64,000 bases of DNA from positions 97,443-161,442 of the forward strand of contig NZ_JALXBK010000047.1 of assembly GCF_026991475.1 (NCBI RefSeq). The letters are read 5' to 3'. Numbering within the stretch: the first letter of the stretch is position 1; each line of letters begins with the position of its first letter. Positions 20,669-30,428 of this stretch are shown piece after piece. Both the position numbers and the translations under genes were made by a program. Origin of the DNA: Sulfurimonas sp. (GTDB lineage Bacteria; Campylobacterota; Campylobacteria; Campylobacterales; Sulfurimonadaceae). Under the pieces are notes generated by a model that saw nothing but the letters and a program-made list of their open reading frames with translations, was not told where the DNA came from and searched no databases.

Positions 20669-21219
20669 TGTGCCGTAAGTTGTGTAAACTGCGCTACACT
20701 TCTAAAATATGGTGGAAACCTAAAATAGACATAAAATTGATGTGCATGACCAGGTTTTAAATTACGAGCAACAACAAACTTTTTTACAAGTGTCTGTGGC
20801 TTACTCTTATCAATTCCAAAACTACCTGTAAAAAAATCTAAAAATCCACTTGGCTTGTAAAAATTTCCACCTTTTACGTTCCCTGTAACATGCCCTTTAT
20901 TTACTAATTTAATCTCAAGAGTAACCTTTCCAATAGGATACTTTCCTACATTTTTCACTATGCCCGTGTAAGAAATACGTTCCAAACTCAGTAGCCTACT
21001 GTTCTTAAGATCATACAATTTTACATGTTTAGTATATTTATCTACCACAAAAATAGAAAAAACTGCCATAAAAACAGTAATAAGTGTCACTGTAAAAAGC
21101 ATAGAATACATCATCTTTTGGTTTTTCTCTTTCATTGCGCGAATAATACCTATTATAAACATCACAAAAATAACAATTAGCACCATATAGTGCCATACAT
21201 TAAATGAACTCATCTGCAA
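20665..21219 (-). CDS. DUF2393-like membrane protein
   Basis: Two N-terminal TM segments and beta-rich domain, typical of the paired DUF2393 genes in Campylobacterota. Confidence 0.7.
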   Translation of the reverse strand: MQMSSFNVWHYMVLIVIFVMFIIGIIRAMKEKNQKMMYSMLFTVTLITVFMAVFSIFVVDKYTKHVKLYDLKNSRLLSLERISYTGIVKNVGKYPIGKVTLEIKLVNKGHVTGNVKGGNFYKPSGFLDFFTGSFGIDKSKPQTLVKKFVVARNLKPGHAHQFYVYFRFPPYFRSVAQFTQLTAH

Positions 21220-21722
21220 CTAGCTCCTAGAGTAAGATTGTACTCCTTAGAGTATCTAAAAGGCTCTACAAAGAGCTTAAATTCTCTTGTTGTACCTTTG
21301 GGTATGTTATGCAAAATAAGAGCGCTGCGTTTAAGCGGTTTTATTTTATAAATATAATTTTTTAATCTGTTAGATGTAGATTTATAAACAGTAGCAACAA
21401 CCTTACACTCTGTAAAATTAAACTTCGACTCATTACTAAGCGTTGCATGTACGACAATGGCATCCACAAAGTTAAGCTTCTTTTGCGAAATAAGTTTTGT
21501 GGAGTTTTTAAAAAGGTATTTGTGTAGCTCAATATAACCTACAGTCGGACCTGCAATTAAAAAAGTGAAGCCTAGCAAAACAAAAAAAATAACAATGCCA
21601 AGCCTGTTTCGCAGTAAAATCGCAAGGATTATAAAGAGTAAAAAAAGAGTAAATGCAACGCCAAAAAGTATGTAATCATAAATTAAAAGATGGTGTACAA
21701 AAGCGAGGATTTTCTCTTTCAT
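21210..21722 (-). CDS. DUF2393-like membrane protein (paralogue)
   Basis: Similar topology; overlaps the previous gene by 10 bp. Confidence 0.7.
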   Translation of the reverse strand: MKEKILAFVHHLLIYDYILFGVAFTLFLLFIILAILLRNRLGIVIFFVLLGFTFLIAGPTVGYIELHKYLFKNSTKLISQKKLNFVDAIVVHATLSNESKFNFTECKVVATVYKSTSNRLKNYIYKIKPLKRSALILHNIPKGTTREFKLFVEPFRYSKEYNLTLGASCR

Positions 21723-21730
21723 ATAAGTCT

Positions 21731-22411
21731 CTAATCTTCTCTTGAGTTCTTCTCAGCAATGCCACTCATATCAAATCTACGAGCAAGCTCTTGCTTAATT
21801 CTATCTGGTGAAATATTTTTTGAAGCAAGTGCGACAAGCATATGATAGGTCAAATCTGCAGCTTCATAGACCATTTCATGCTCATCATTATCTTTATGTG
21901 CAAAACAGTACTCACCAGCCTCTTCTACAACTTTTTTAAGTATAGTGTTTTCACCTTTACTTAAAAGTTTTGCAGTCCATGAAGTTTTTGGATCTGCATT
22001 TTTACGCTCTTGAATCGTATGATAAAGCGTGTCTATAACCCCATAGGCCTCTTGTGTATCTACCTCAACTTTAGTAGTGATGTCACCACTTTCAAGCTCT
22101 GTAAAGAAACATGATTTACGCCCAGTATGACACGCTACACCATTTTGTTTTACTTTAATAAGTAGAGTATCATTATCACAATCAATAAAAAAAGATTTTA
22201 TCTCTTGTGTATGTCCACTACTCTCACCCTTTTTCCAAATGCGTTGTTTACTTCTTGAAAAGTAGTGTGCAATTTTTGTTGTAAGTGAAAGTTCTAAGGC
22301 CTCTTTGTCCATATATGCCATCATTAAAACTTCATTCGAACCACTCTCCTGCACAATCACAGGAAGAAGCTCTTGTTTATCCCAATCAACTCTATTTAAT
22401 ATCTCTTGCAT
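21731..22411 (-). CDS. hisIE: Phosphoribosyl-AMP cyclohydrolase / phosphoribosyl-ATP pyrophosphatase
   Basis: MMAYMDKEAL, RKSCFF (HisI) plus KVVEEAGEYCFAHKDND...EAADLTYH (HisE). Confidence 0.95.
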   Translation of the reverse strand: MQEILNRVDWDKQELLPVIVQESGSNEVLMMAYMDKEALELSLTTKIAHYFSRSKQRIWKKGESSGHTQEIKSFFIDCDNDTLLIKVKQNGVACHTGRKSCFFTELESGDITTKVEVDTQEAYGVIDTLYHTIQERKNADPKTSWTAKLLSKGENTILKKVVEEAGEYCFAHKDNDEHEMVYEAADLTYHMLVALASKNISPDRIKQELARRFDMSGIAEKNSRED

Positions 22412-22413
22412 CT

Positions 22414-23532
22414 CTATTTAGCCGTTGTTCTTTGTTTTATATCTTTTGTATCTACCCAAATATTTGGAGTAGAACCACCAGGAGTTAAGAAGATTTTAGC
22501 ATCTTTATTCACACGAAGAGCATCATTAAACTGACCTTGAACTTGCATCTGTTTAAGCTCAAGAAGTTTACTTGTTAATGATTTTGCAATAAGTAAGTTC
22601 GCTTTTGCCTGTGCATCTGCATTTATAGTAATGGCATCTGCCTTACCTTTTGCCTCAATTCTTGCTTGATCAGCTACACCTTGTGCTTGTGCTGCTTTTT
22701 TAAGTGCCTCTTGTTTTGCTCGTTGCACATCTTGCTCTGCTTTTTGAACCTCTTGTTTTGCGATCTGAACTCTTTCTATTTGGTCTTTTACTTTTGCAGG
22801 TAAAATAATATCACGAAGTTGAACTGATTGTAAAATAACAGGAGTATTTTTTAGACTTGCAATATTTTTTCTCAAACCTGCTTCAATCTCTGCTGCAATC
22901 TTATCACGGATCATAGGAAGAGATTCTGCATCATACTGACCAATAACATTACGAACAACATCACGCACAACTGGATTTATAATTTTATCTTCCCAGCTAA
23001 AACCCCAGTTTGAAATCGTCTGTGCAGCAAACTGTGCATTTAATCTATACTGTACTGTTAATTCAATAGAAACAGGAAGCCCACGCTTATCAAGCACAGT
23101 AACAGCAGGTTTAGAAACAATTCCTGACTCTCGCCCTGAATTTACCTCTATATGTGAAGCATAGTTGATTATACGAACTTTTGTATCTACTCTATAAACT
23201 TTTTGAATCACAGGAATAATAAAATGCAATCCTGGCAGAAGTGCCTGCTCTTGATACCTACCATTTGTACTTAAAATCCCACGCTCACCCTCTTGTACAA
23301 TAGTAAAAGGTTTAGCAAGTAGTAATACAAGAATAATACCAATGATTACATATATAGCAGCAGCTTTGCCTCCACCAAAATTAAAGTCTAAATTTGGCAT
23401 TTGCGGCCCTTTAGGTCCGTTACCATTGCCACCACTAGAGTTTGACTGCTTATTAAAACCGCCTCCCTCACTCTTCTTTTTATTAAAGTAATCGTTCATA
23501 TCTGAAGCCATAAGTATATTCTCTTCTTTCAT
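22414..23532 (-). CDS. SPFH/prohibitin-family membrane protein
   Basis: EGERGILSTNGR, QVRDIILPAKVK, coiled-coil KAEQDVQRAKQEALKKAAQAQG. Confidence 0.85.
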   Translation of the reverse strand: MKEENILMASDMNDYFNKKKSEGGGFNKQSNSSGGNGNGPKGPQMPNLDFNFGGGKAAAIYVIIGIILVLLLAKPFTIVQEGERGILSTNGRYQEQALLPGLHFIIPVIQKVYRVDTKVRIINYASHIEVNSGRESGIVSKPAVTVLDKRGLPVSIELTVQYRLNAQFAAQTISNWGFSWEDKIINPVVRDVVRNVIGQYDAESLPMIRDKIAAEIEAGLRKNIASLKNTPVILQSVQLRDIILPAKVKDQIERVQIAKQEVQKAEQDVQRAKQEALKKAAQAQGVADQARIEAKGKADAITINADAQAKANLLIAKSLTSKLLELKQMQVQGQFNDALRVNKDAKIFLTPGGSTPNIWVDTKDIKQRTTAK

Positions 23533-23544
23533 TTAAGTTCCTAG

Positions 23545-24471
23545 TTACACAGCATCAACATATGTTAAGTAGTGCTCATATTTTTTATTTCTACCAAAAA
23601 CAATATCAAAGTATTCACTTTGAATAATTGCTGTAATTTCACCACGTGAGCCACAACCAATCTCTCTTGCATCAACAAGAGCAATAGGTGTAATCTCAGC
23701 AGCAGTTCCCGTTAAGAATGCCTCATCTGCAACATAAACCTCTTCTCTTGTAATCCTACGACGAGTTACTTTATAACCCATATCTGTAGCCATTTCAATA
23801 ACCATTTTTTGTGTAATTGATGCAAGAGCATTATCACTTGGAGGTGTAATTATCTCACCATCTTTTATCATAAAAAATGAAGCGCCACTTGCTTCTGCAA
23901 CATAACCTTGATCATCAAGCAGAAGTGCTTCATCATAACCAGCATCTATTGCTTCATATTTTGCCATTTGAGAGTTTAAGTAGTTTGCCGTAGCCTTTGC
24001 TTTGCCCATATTTGAAGTATTTGCAGGTCTTGTCATAGAGACAATTTTTAGTCTAATTCCTTTACGCATTCCCTCTTCACCAAGGTAAGCACCCCACTCC
24101 CATGCCGCTACTGCAGTCTCAACAGGTGCATCTTTATGGTAAAGTCCCATAACACCATACCCTAAAAATGAAAAAGGACGAAGATATACATTGTCACCTG
24201 TAAATTCATTTTTACGAACAAGCTCAATTTGTGCAAGATTTAACTCTTCTACACTATAAGGAATATTAATCATAGTCATTTTAGCTGATTCTTTCAGGCG
24301 TTTCGTATGATCATTCAAACGAAAAATCGCATATCCTCTATCTGTTTTATATGCCTTAGTTCCCTCAATAACACCATTTCCATAATGAATTGTATGTGTT
24401 AGTACATGTACTTTAGCATCTTCCCATGCAACAAATTTTCCATTCATCCAAATATATTTGGCTGCGTCCAT
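23545..24471 (-). CDS. ilvE: Branched-chain amino acid aminotransferase
   Basis: YGNGVIEGTKAYKT, KATANYLNSQMAKYEAIDAGYDEALLLD, GTAAEITP. Confidence 0.95.
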   Translation of the reverse strand: MDAAKYIWMNGKFVAWEDAKVHVLTHTIHYGNGVIEGTKAYKTDRGYAIFRLNDHTKRLKESAKMTMINIPYSVEELNLAQIELVRKNEFTGDNVYLRPFSFLGYGVMGLYHKDAPVETAVAAWEWGAYLGEEGMRKGIRLKIVSMTRPANTSNMGKAKATANYLNSQMAKYEAIDAGYDEALLLDDQGYVAEASGASFFMIKDGEIITPPSDNALASITQKMVIEMATDMGYKVTRRRITREEVYVADEAFLTGTAAEITPIALVDAREIGCGSRGEITAIIQSEYFDIVFGRNKKYEHYLTYVDAV

Positions 24472-24589
24472 AAAAATTCTCCAGTTATTATAATAATTGC
24501 TATTTTATCCAAAATGATATTTATATTGTATTAACTATTAAGTAAAAACTCATTATAATTCTCTTTAATAATAAATATTAGGAAAACAT

Positions 24590-25753
24590 GTGAGTCAATA
24601 CGCAAACTACAAAGAGATAGACCAAGCACAACTGCAAAAAGATATAGATGATATTAAGAAAACACTTAAAGTAGGACAAAAAGATTTTGAACATCTTTTG
24701 AAGTTAGAGAAATGGGGGAGATTTGCAACTATTTTAGGATTTATACTTATTGCAGCAGTCACAATATTCAGTAGTTATAATTCAGGTATTTCACTTTTTG
24801 ATTTTTGGTTTTTTGGAACTTTTGGTGCATTTTTAATTGGGATTGGGAATGTCGCACGCTGGTCAAATGTAACACATCCAATACTCCATGGTGCTTATGA
24901 TAAAGTACCAAATATTCCTCACAGATACACTAAAGCTGGATTTGCAGCAGGAAATCGCAGATATATTGATTGGCTTGACTGGATAACACCTGATGCTTGG
25001 GCATATGAGCATAACATAATGCATCACTACCATTTAGGAGAACTAGACGACCCTGATAATGTTGAAAAAAATCTTGAATGGCTCCATAAAGCTAAAGTTC
25101 CTATGTGGATGAAGTATGCAGTTGTTTATTTATTTGCAGGTATGTGGAAACTCGCATACTATGCTCCAAATACACAAAGAATTTTAGCAAACAAAGAGAA
25201 TAAAACTATGAATGATCCACGAAGTCAAAAGTATGACTTCTCTCCTTTTACTAAAAAAGGACGTGAACTTTGGACACAGTATCTTCTACCTTATGGAGTT
25301 TTTCAATTTATCTTTTTACCACTACTATTTTTACCATTTGGATGGGGTGCAGTTGGTACTGCGTTTGGCTTTTTAGTACTTGGTGAACTTTTTGCGAATT
25401 TACACTCATTTTTGGTCATTGTTCCAAATCATTCAGCAGAAGATATTTACCAATTTTCAACACCGCATAAAACGCAAGGAGAGTACTATCTGCGTCAAAT
25501 TATGGGAAGTGTGAATTACAACACTGGTACAGATATGATAGACTTTTTACATGGATTTTTAAACTACCAAGTTGAGCATCATCTTTTTCCAAATATGCCG
25601 CACTCATTCTACCAAGATATGCAGCCAATAGTAAAAGATATATGTAAAAAGCATAATTTGGAGTATAGACAAGAGTCTGTTTGGAAGAGATTTTTTATGA
25701 CTATTGAACTAATGGTTGGAAACACAAAAGTCTTACGAGTCGAAGGGGTTTAG
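24590..25753 (+). CDS. Fatty acid desaturase family protein
   Basis: His boxes HNIMHHYH and QVEHHLFP; GTG start. Confidence 0.85.
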   Translation: MSQYANYKEIDQAQLQKDIDDIKKTLKVGQKDFEHLLKLEKWGRFATILGFILIAAVTIFSSYNSGISLFDFWFFGTFGAFLIGIGNVARWSNVTHPILHGAYDKVPNIPHRYTKAGFAAGNRRYIDWLDWITPDAWAYEHNIMHHYHLGELDDPDNVEKNLEWLHKAKVPMWMKYAVVYLFAGMWKLAYYAPNTQRILANKENKTMNDPRSQKYDFSPFTKKGRELWTQYLLPYGVFQFIFLPLLFLPFGWGAVGTAFGFLVLGELFANLHSFLVIVPNHSAEDIYQFSTPHKTQGEYYLRQIMGSVNYNTGTDMIDFLHGFLNYQVEHHLFPNMPHSFYQDMQPIVKDICKKHNLEYRQESVWKRFFMTIELMVGNTKVLRVEGV

Positions 25754-26727
25754 TACTTCTTCAACTCACTGTTTATCTGCACATACGCCTCTAAAATTCC
25801 CGTCTCAAAATAATCAATATTGTATTTTTTTGCAAACTCTTTTGTAATCTTTTGTACTTTTAAAAGATTAAATCGTGGTGCTTTTGGAAAGAGATGATGT
25901 TCTATTTGAGTGTTGAGTCCTCCATAAAACCAGTGTACAATCATACCACCACGTAAAGAACGTGAACCTCGCATCTGCAACTCCATCCATGAGAGCTTAC
26001 TGCCTACTTCATTATCAAAAACTTCACATCCTAAATGATTGGTAATAAACCCAAACGCAAGCCATGGAGAGAGTGTAAAATTCAGCGTCAATGCGACAAT
26101 AATAGCCTCACTTAAAGGCAGAAAATAAAATACAGGTCCCCAAATAAGTGGCCAATGTAGCAGCATTAAAGAAAACTCTCCCCATTTTTTACGCTTAATT
26201 ACAAAATTATATGACTGTGCAACAAACGCAGGATACATAAAAAACATGGCACCCCAAAAAACCAAATACTTTGTTTTTTTCAGCCAAGCTTTATTACCTT
26301 TTTTATGTGTAAAAGCACCATCCATTGCATTTATATCTACATCTTTTTCGATAATATTACACCAAGTATGGTGATTGACATTATGTTTAAAATCCCACCA
26401 AGAAGAGGAGTTACTTAAAATGATTGCAGAAAAAGGATAACTCAGTTTAAAAGAGAGTGCTTTGTCTTTAAAATATTGTCTATGAAGAATATCGTGAGAA
26501 ACAAAAACAGCGCGTGTAAAAACCAGACTCATAAAGAGACCTAAAAGAATACTTTTGTACGGATAGGCAATATTGATTGCATTCCAATGAAACAACGCAT
26601 AATAGATAAATGCCATACTTATAATGATAGCAAGCATCTCAACACTACCTCGAATAGGAACTCTATTTAAAAGCCCAGCCTCTCGTACCTCTTGTTTTAA
26701 CTCTTCAAACATCTCTTTAGACATCAC
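25750..26727 (-). CDS. Fatty acid desaturase family protein
   Basis: His boxes HDILHRQ, HNVNHHTW, QIEHHLFP. Confidence 0.85.
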   Translation of the reverse strand: MMSKEMFEELKQEVREAGLLNRVPIRGSVEMLAIIISMAFIYYALFHWNAINIAYPYKSILLGLFMSLVFTRAVFVSHDILHRQYFKDKALSFKLSYPFSAIILSNSSSWWDFKHNVNHHTWCNIIEKDVDINAMDGAFTHKKGNKAWLKKTKYLVFWGAMFFMYPAFVAQSYNFVIKRKKWGEFSLMLLHWPLIWGPVFYFLPLSEAIIVALTLNFTLSPWLAFGFITNHLGCEVFDNEVGSKLSWMELQMRGSRSLRGGMIVHWFYGGLNTQIEHHLFPKAPRFNLLKVQKITKEFAKKYNIDYFETGILEAYVQINSELKKY

Positions 26728-26868
26728 TCAATCCCCCATATTTCGAATAAGGAGTTATAATAACTTTAATTTGCTGAAATAATAGAATAAAAGATGAAAG
26801 AAGAGTGGCAAAGCTAAAAAGCTTCACACTCTATAAGGAGAAAATGAAATTTGAAATTTGTTTATAAT

Positions 26869-26892
26869 AAATAGATTTTTAGAAATCTATTT
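26869..26892 (-). terminator. Hairpin overlapping the porin stop codon
   Basis: AAATAGATTT-TTAG-AAATCTATTT, perfect 10-bp stem. Confidence 0.5.
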
Positions 26893-28063
26893 GAGTTGTT
26901 AGCATATATGCTGTACTTTTAGGAGTTGCTGTTCCCGCTTTATGTTCATTGTCATTTACTGTAACATTTGCTACCCACTCAACATTACGGTTTTGTTTCC
27001 AAGCTATACCACCAATATAAGTGTTTTTAGCATATTTTTTTGCACCACTTACTACATCTGGTGTCCATTTATCTGCTCTTGCAAATGCTTTGTATTGATG
27101 TTCTTCACCTATACGACCTTCAACGTTGAAAGAGTAACCATCACCAGAACCTTTAGAGACTGCACCTGTAGCAGATGAATTAGTTGATGTATCTGTAGAT
27201 GTAACATATTGACCAGAAATCAAGAATGCAGGCATATTATACACTGTGTGAAAACCATAAAAATCTAAATCATCATATTTATTTGTTACACTGTTTAAAG
27301 AGTGTTTTTGATTTAACTGACCAAAGAATGAGGCATCAAGATAAGTGTTTTTGTCAGGATGACCTTTTGTTCCAAGTAGGTGACCTGTAAATCTCCATTC
27401 TAAACTCATACCATTTGATGTTTGTGCAGAGTGATACCCTTCACCATTAAAAACACCATAATCAGCATCAAAGTATTTTGTTCTTGTTTTTGCCATTACA
27501 CCAAAGTCAGCTGAACTTGAAATATGTGCAGAATTTCCATTTTCAATCAAAATTTCAGAGGTACTTCTGTACAGCCAAGAGTTATGCTCTTCATAATCAT
27601 GCCAAGGACGATGTGCCAAACCAATTTCTAAACTTGTTGCTGTTACAACATCATGTAAATTTAAGTAAGCATATTTTGCACGAACAATCATACTACCATT
27701 TGTATTTGCAGTTGTACTTTTTTCTCTTGTTAAATCCATTGTAATACGATAGTAAGATTTAGGATCATCTAATAAATATGCTTTTAATTGAAAATATCCA
27801 CGACGAACTTCAAAATCTTGAGTATCTTGTGTTGCAGAATTTGCATAATCAGTATATTTATACCCAATAAATGCTTGTCCATCAAATTTCAATTTATCTG
27901 CATGAGAAAAAACTGAAGTAGGAGTTTTAATCAATGTTCTGCCTTCAGCAGCTTGAGTAAATACTTGCCCATTAGCATCTTGATATAATTTTAATGCACC
28001 TGCGTTTGCAGCAACTGAACCTAGAGTTAAAGCAGCTAAAGCTGATAAAACGATTTTTTTCAT
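26879..28063 (-). CDS. Outer membrane porin, probably phosphate-regulated
   Basis: Signal peptide, beta-barrel repeats, C-terminal F; Pho-box-like element upstream and divergent pstS. Confidence 0.75.
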   Translation of the reverse strand: MKKIVLSALAALTLGSVAANAGALKLYQDANGQVFTQAAEGRTLIKTPTSVFSHADKLKFDGQAFIGYKYTDYANSATQDTQDFEVRRGYFQLKAYLLDDPKSYYRITMDLTREKSTTANTNGSMIVRAKYAYLNLHDVVTATSLEIGLAHRPWHDYEEHNSWLYRSTSEILIENGNSAHISSSADFGVMAKTRTKYFDADYGVFNGEGYHSAQTSNGMSLEWRFTGHLLGTKGHPDKNTYLDASFFGQLNQKHSLNSVTNKYDDLDFYGFHTVYNMPAFLISGQYVTSTDTSTNSSATGAVSKGSGDGYSFNVEGRIGEEHQYKAFARADKWTPDVVSGAKKYAKNTYIGGIAWKQNRNVEWVANVTVNDNEHKAGTATPKSTAYMLTTQIDF

Positions 28064-28113
28064 TTTTGTAATTTCCTTGTTTGTTTTGATGCTCGAAGTC
28101 TATTACAGTTTGG

Positions 28114-28131
28114 TTACGAAAAGATTACGAA
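28114..28131 (-). promoter_or_regulatory. Pho-box-like direct repeat upstream of porin
   Basis: Reverse strand TTCGTAA-TCTT-TTCGTAA (7-4-7). Confidence 0.65.
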
Positions 28132-28216
28132 ACAAAATAGACTCTTTTAAACGCAGCAGGAGTATTCTATATATAATAGAAAATTTAATTTACAAAAATA
28201 GTCCTACGAAGATATA

Positions 28217-28234
28217 TTTGTAATCTCTTTGTAA
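28217..28234 (+). promoter_or_regulatory. Pho-box-like direct repeat upstream of pstS
   Basis: TTTGTAA-TCTC-TTTGTAA (7-4-7). Confidence 0.7.
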
Positions 28235-28281
28235 CCAAAGTATCTTATACTTTCACAACTTAAATTTAAAAGGTGTAATAA

Positions 28282-29286
28282 ATGACAAAAGTACTTAAAC
28301 TTGCTCTTGCAACTTCAGTTTTAGCTGGGGCTCTTTCGGCTAATGATGTAATCAAAGGAAGCGGTGCTTCTTTTCCTTATTCTGTATATCAACAATGGAT
28401 TAAAGCTTACAATAAAGATACTGGTATCAAAATTGACTATATTAGTGAAGGTTCTGGTGCTGGTATTAAACATATCGAAGCGAGACAATCAAACTTCGGT
28501 GGAAGTGATAAACCTCTTACTCCAAGAACACTGAAAAAACATAAGCTTTACCAATTCCCAGCAGTTGTTGGTGCGATTACAATGGCATACAATATTCCAA
28601 ATCATAACGACATCAAATTAAGCCGTGCAGCAATCGCTGAAATCGCACTAGGTCACATTAAATACTGGGATAACAAACTCATTACAATGAGTAACCCTGC
28701 CGCACATTTACCACACAAAAAATTAACATTTGTTCACCGTTCAGATGCAAGTGGAACTACATTTAACTTTACTTACTACCTAGCAAAAAGTAACCTTGAG
28801 TGGAGAAAAGCATTTGGTGCAAAAAAATCTGTAACTTGGCCTGGTGATCATCATGTTGGTGGAAAAGGAAACCCAGGTGTTGGCGCGCTTATCAAACAGA
28901 CTCCATACTCTGTGGGTTATATGGATTACGCTGATGCAAAATCTAACAACATCACAATGGCAACAGTAGAAAATAGAGAGGGGTACTATGTTAAGCCAAC
29001 TCTTAAAGCATTTCAACAAAGTGCTGCAAAAGCTAGTTTTGATCCAAGAAAAGATTTCTATGCTATCATCGCAGACCCTGCAGGTGCAAAATCTTACCCT
29101 ATTGTAGCGGGAACTTTCATTTTACTTCCAAAAGAACATAAAGCAATGGATAAAAAAGTAACAGCATTCTTTGACTGGTCATATAAAAATGGTGCAGATA
29201 TAGCTTCAAGCCTTGGATATGTTCCATTACCAAACACTTTAACAACAAAAATTAAAAAATATTGGGAAGAAAAAGGGATTAAATAA
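28282..29286 (+). CDS. pstS: Phosphate ABC transporter substrate-binding protein
   Basis: IKGSGASFPYSVYQQWIKAY, YISEGSGAGIKH, HRSDASGTTFNFTYYL. Confidence 0.95.
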   Translation: MTKVLKLALATSVLAGALSANDVIKGSGASFPYSVYQQWIKAYNKDTGIKIDYISEGSGAGIKHIEARQSNFGGSDKPLTPRTLKKHKLYQFPAVVGAITMAYNIPNHNDIKLSRAAIAEIALGHIKYWDNKLITMSNPAAHLPHKKLTFVHRSDASGTTFNFTYYLAKSNLEWRKAFGAKKSVTWPGDHHVGGKGNPGVGALIKQTPYSVGYMDYADAKSNNITMATVENREGYYVKPTLKAFQQSAAKASFDPRKDFYAIIADPAGAKSYPIVAGTFILLPKEHKAMDKKVTAFFDWSYKNGADIASSLGYVPLPNTLTTKIKKYWEEKGIK

Positions 29287-29380
29287 TCCCCCTTCTTCTC
29301 TCATCTGCCCCCTTTATAAAATAAAATTTCACAATTTCATTTTCTTCCTTATTCTCCCTTTTTTGTAGAGGGGGCACCTC

Positions 29381-29398
29381 CATGTAATCTCTTTGTAA
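29381..29398 (+). promoter_or_regulatory. Pho-box-like direct repeat upstream of pstC
   Basis: CATGTAA-TCTC-TTTGTAA, followed by an AT-rich TATAAT-containing stretch. Confidence 0.65.
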
Positions 29399-29444
29399 TT
29401 AAATTTTTATATAATATCGTTATCAATTTAATGAGGTCTATTTC

Positions 29445-30428
29445 ATGGAAAAAATCTTTCAAAAGTTCGCCTTTTCTAGTGCTACTTTAGTGTTTATCAT
29501 TCTGCTTGGGATTTTTATCACACTTTTTAATGCAGCTAGACCTGCTATTAATGAGTTTGGTTTAAACTTTATAGTTGACCCTGCATGGAATAAAGAGGTT
29601 CCTATTACAACACCTCAAGCCAAAACAGATAAAAGTGTTACACAAAGTGCTGTCTCAAATACAGATGATGAAACAGTTGATGTAAATGACTTTGGTGATG
29701 ATTCTGATGATATGATGATGCAAGATGAAGATGACACGCCTACAAAGACTATTTATGGTGGTTTAGTGCCACTTGTAGGGACTATTTTTTCAACGCTTAT
29801 CGCACTTGCGTTTGCTATGCCAATTGCTATGGGTATTGCAATCTTTTTAGCTGAAATTGCTCCAAAAAAGATTGCAACCTTTGTCGGTGGTGCTATTGAG
29901 CTGCTTGCTGCCATTCCTAGTATTATATTTGGTATGTGGGGGCTTTACTATTTTGCCCCTATTGTAGCCGCTCTCTTTGGAGGTTTTCAAGTCTCACTAC
30001 TCACAGCTGGACTTGTCTTAGGGGTTATGATTCTTCCATTTATGGCAGCCATTACAAGAGACTCTATGAACACCACACCAGATATTTTAAAAGAGTCTGC
30101 CTATGCTCTTGGTGCTACAAAGTTTGAAGTTATTAAAGATGTAATTTTTCCATATTCAAAAGTTGGAATTATTGGCTCTATCATCCTCTCTTTAGGACGC
30201 GCGCTTGGTGAGACAATGGCAGTTGCATTTCTTATTGGTTCTATCTTTGAATTGCCACATAAGATTACAGACCCGACCATCTCGATTCCAGTTGCACTAG
30301 CAAACAACTTTGGTGAGGCAAGCGGGCTTGGTATGAGTTCTCTTTTTTATCTTGCACTTATCCTCTTTGTTATGAGTTTTGCAGTTATCTCTTTTGCAAA
30401 ATTCTATTTTCTAAGAAAGGCTAACTAA
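29445..30428 (+). CDS. pstC: Phosphate ABC transporter permease
   Basis: GGLVPLVGTIFSTLIAL, AIPSIIFGMWGLY; followed by pstA. Confidence 0.93.
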   Translation: MEKIFQKFAFSSATLVFIILLGIFITLFNAARPAINEFGLNFIVDPAWNKEVPITTPQAKTDKSVTQSAVSNTDDETVDVNDFGDDSDDMMMQDEDDTPTKTIYGGLVPLVGTIFSTLIALAFAMPIAMGIAIFLAEIAPKKIATFVGGAIELLAAIPSIIFGMWGLYYFAPIVAALFGGFQVSLLTAGLVLGVMILPFMAAITRDSMNTTPDILKESAYALGATKFEVIKDVIFPYSKVGIIGSIILSLGRALGETMAVAFLIGSIFELPHKITDPTISIPVALANNFGEASGLGMSSLFYLALILFVMSFAVISFAKFYFLRKAN

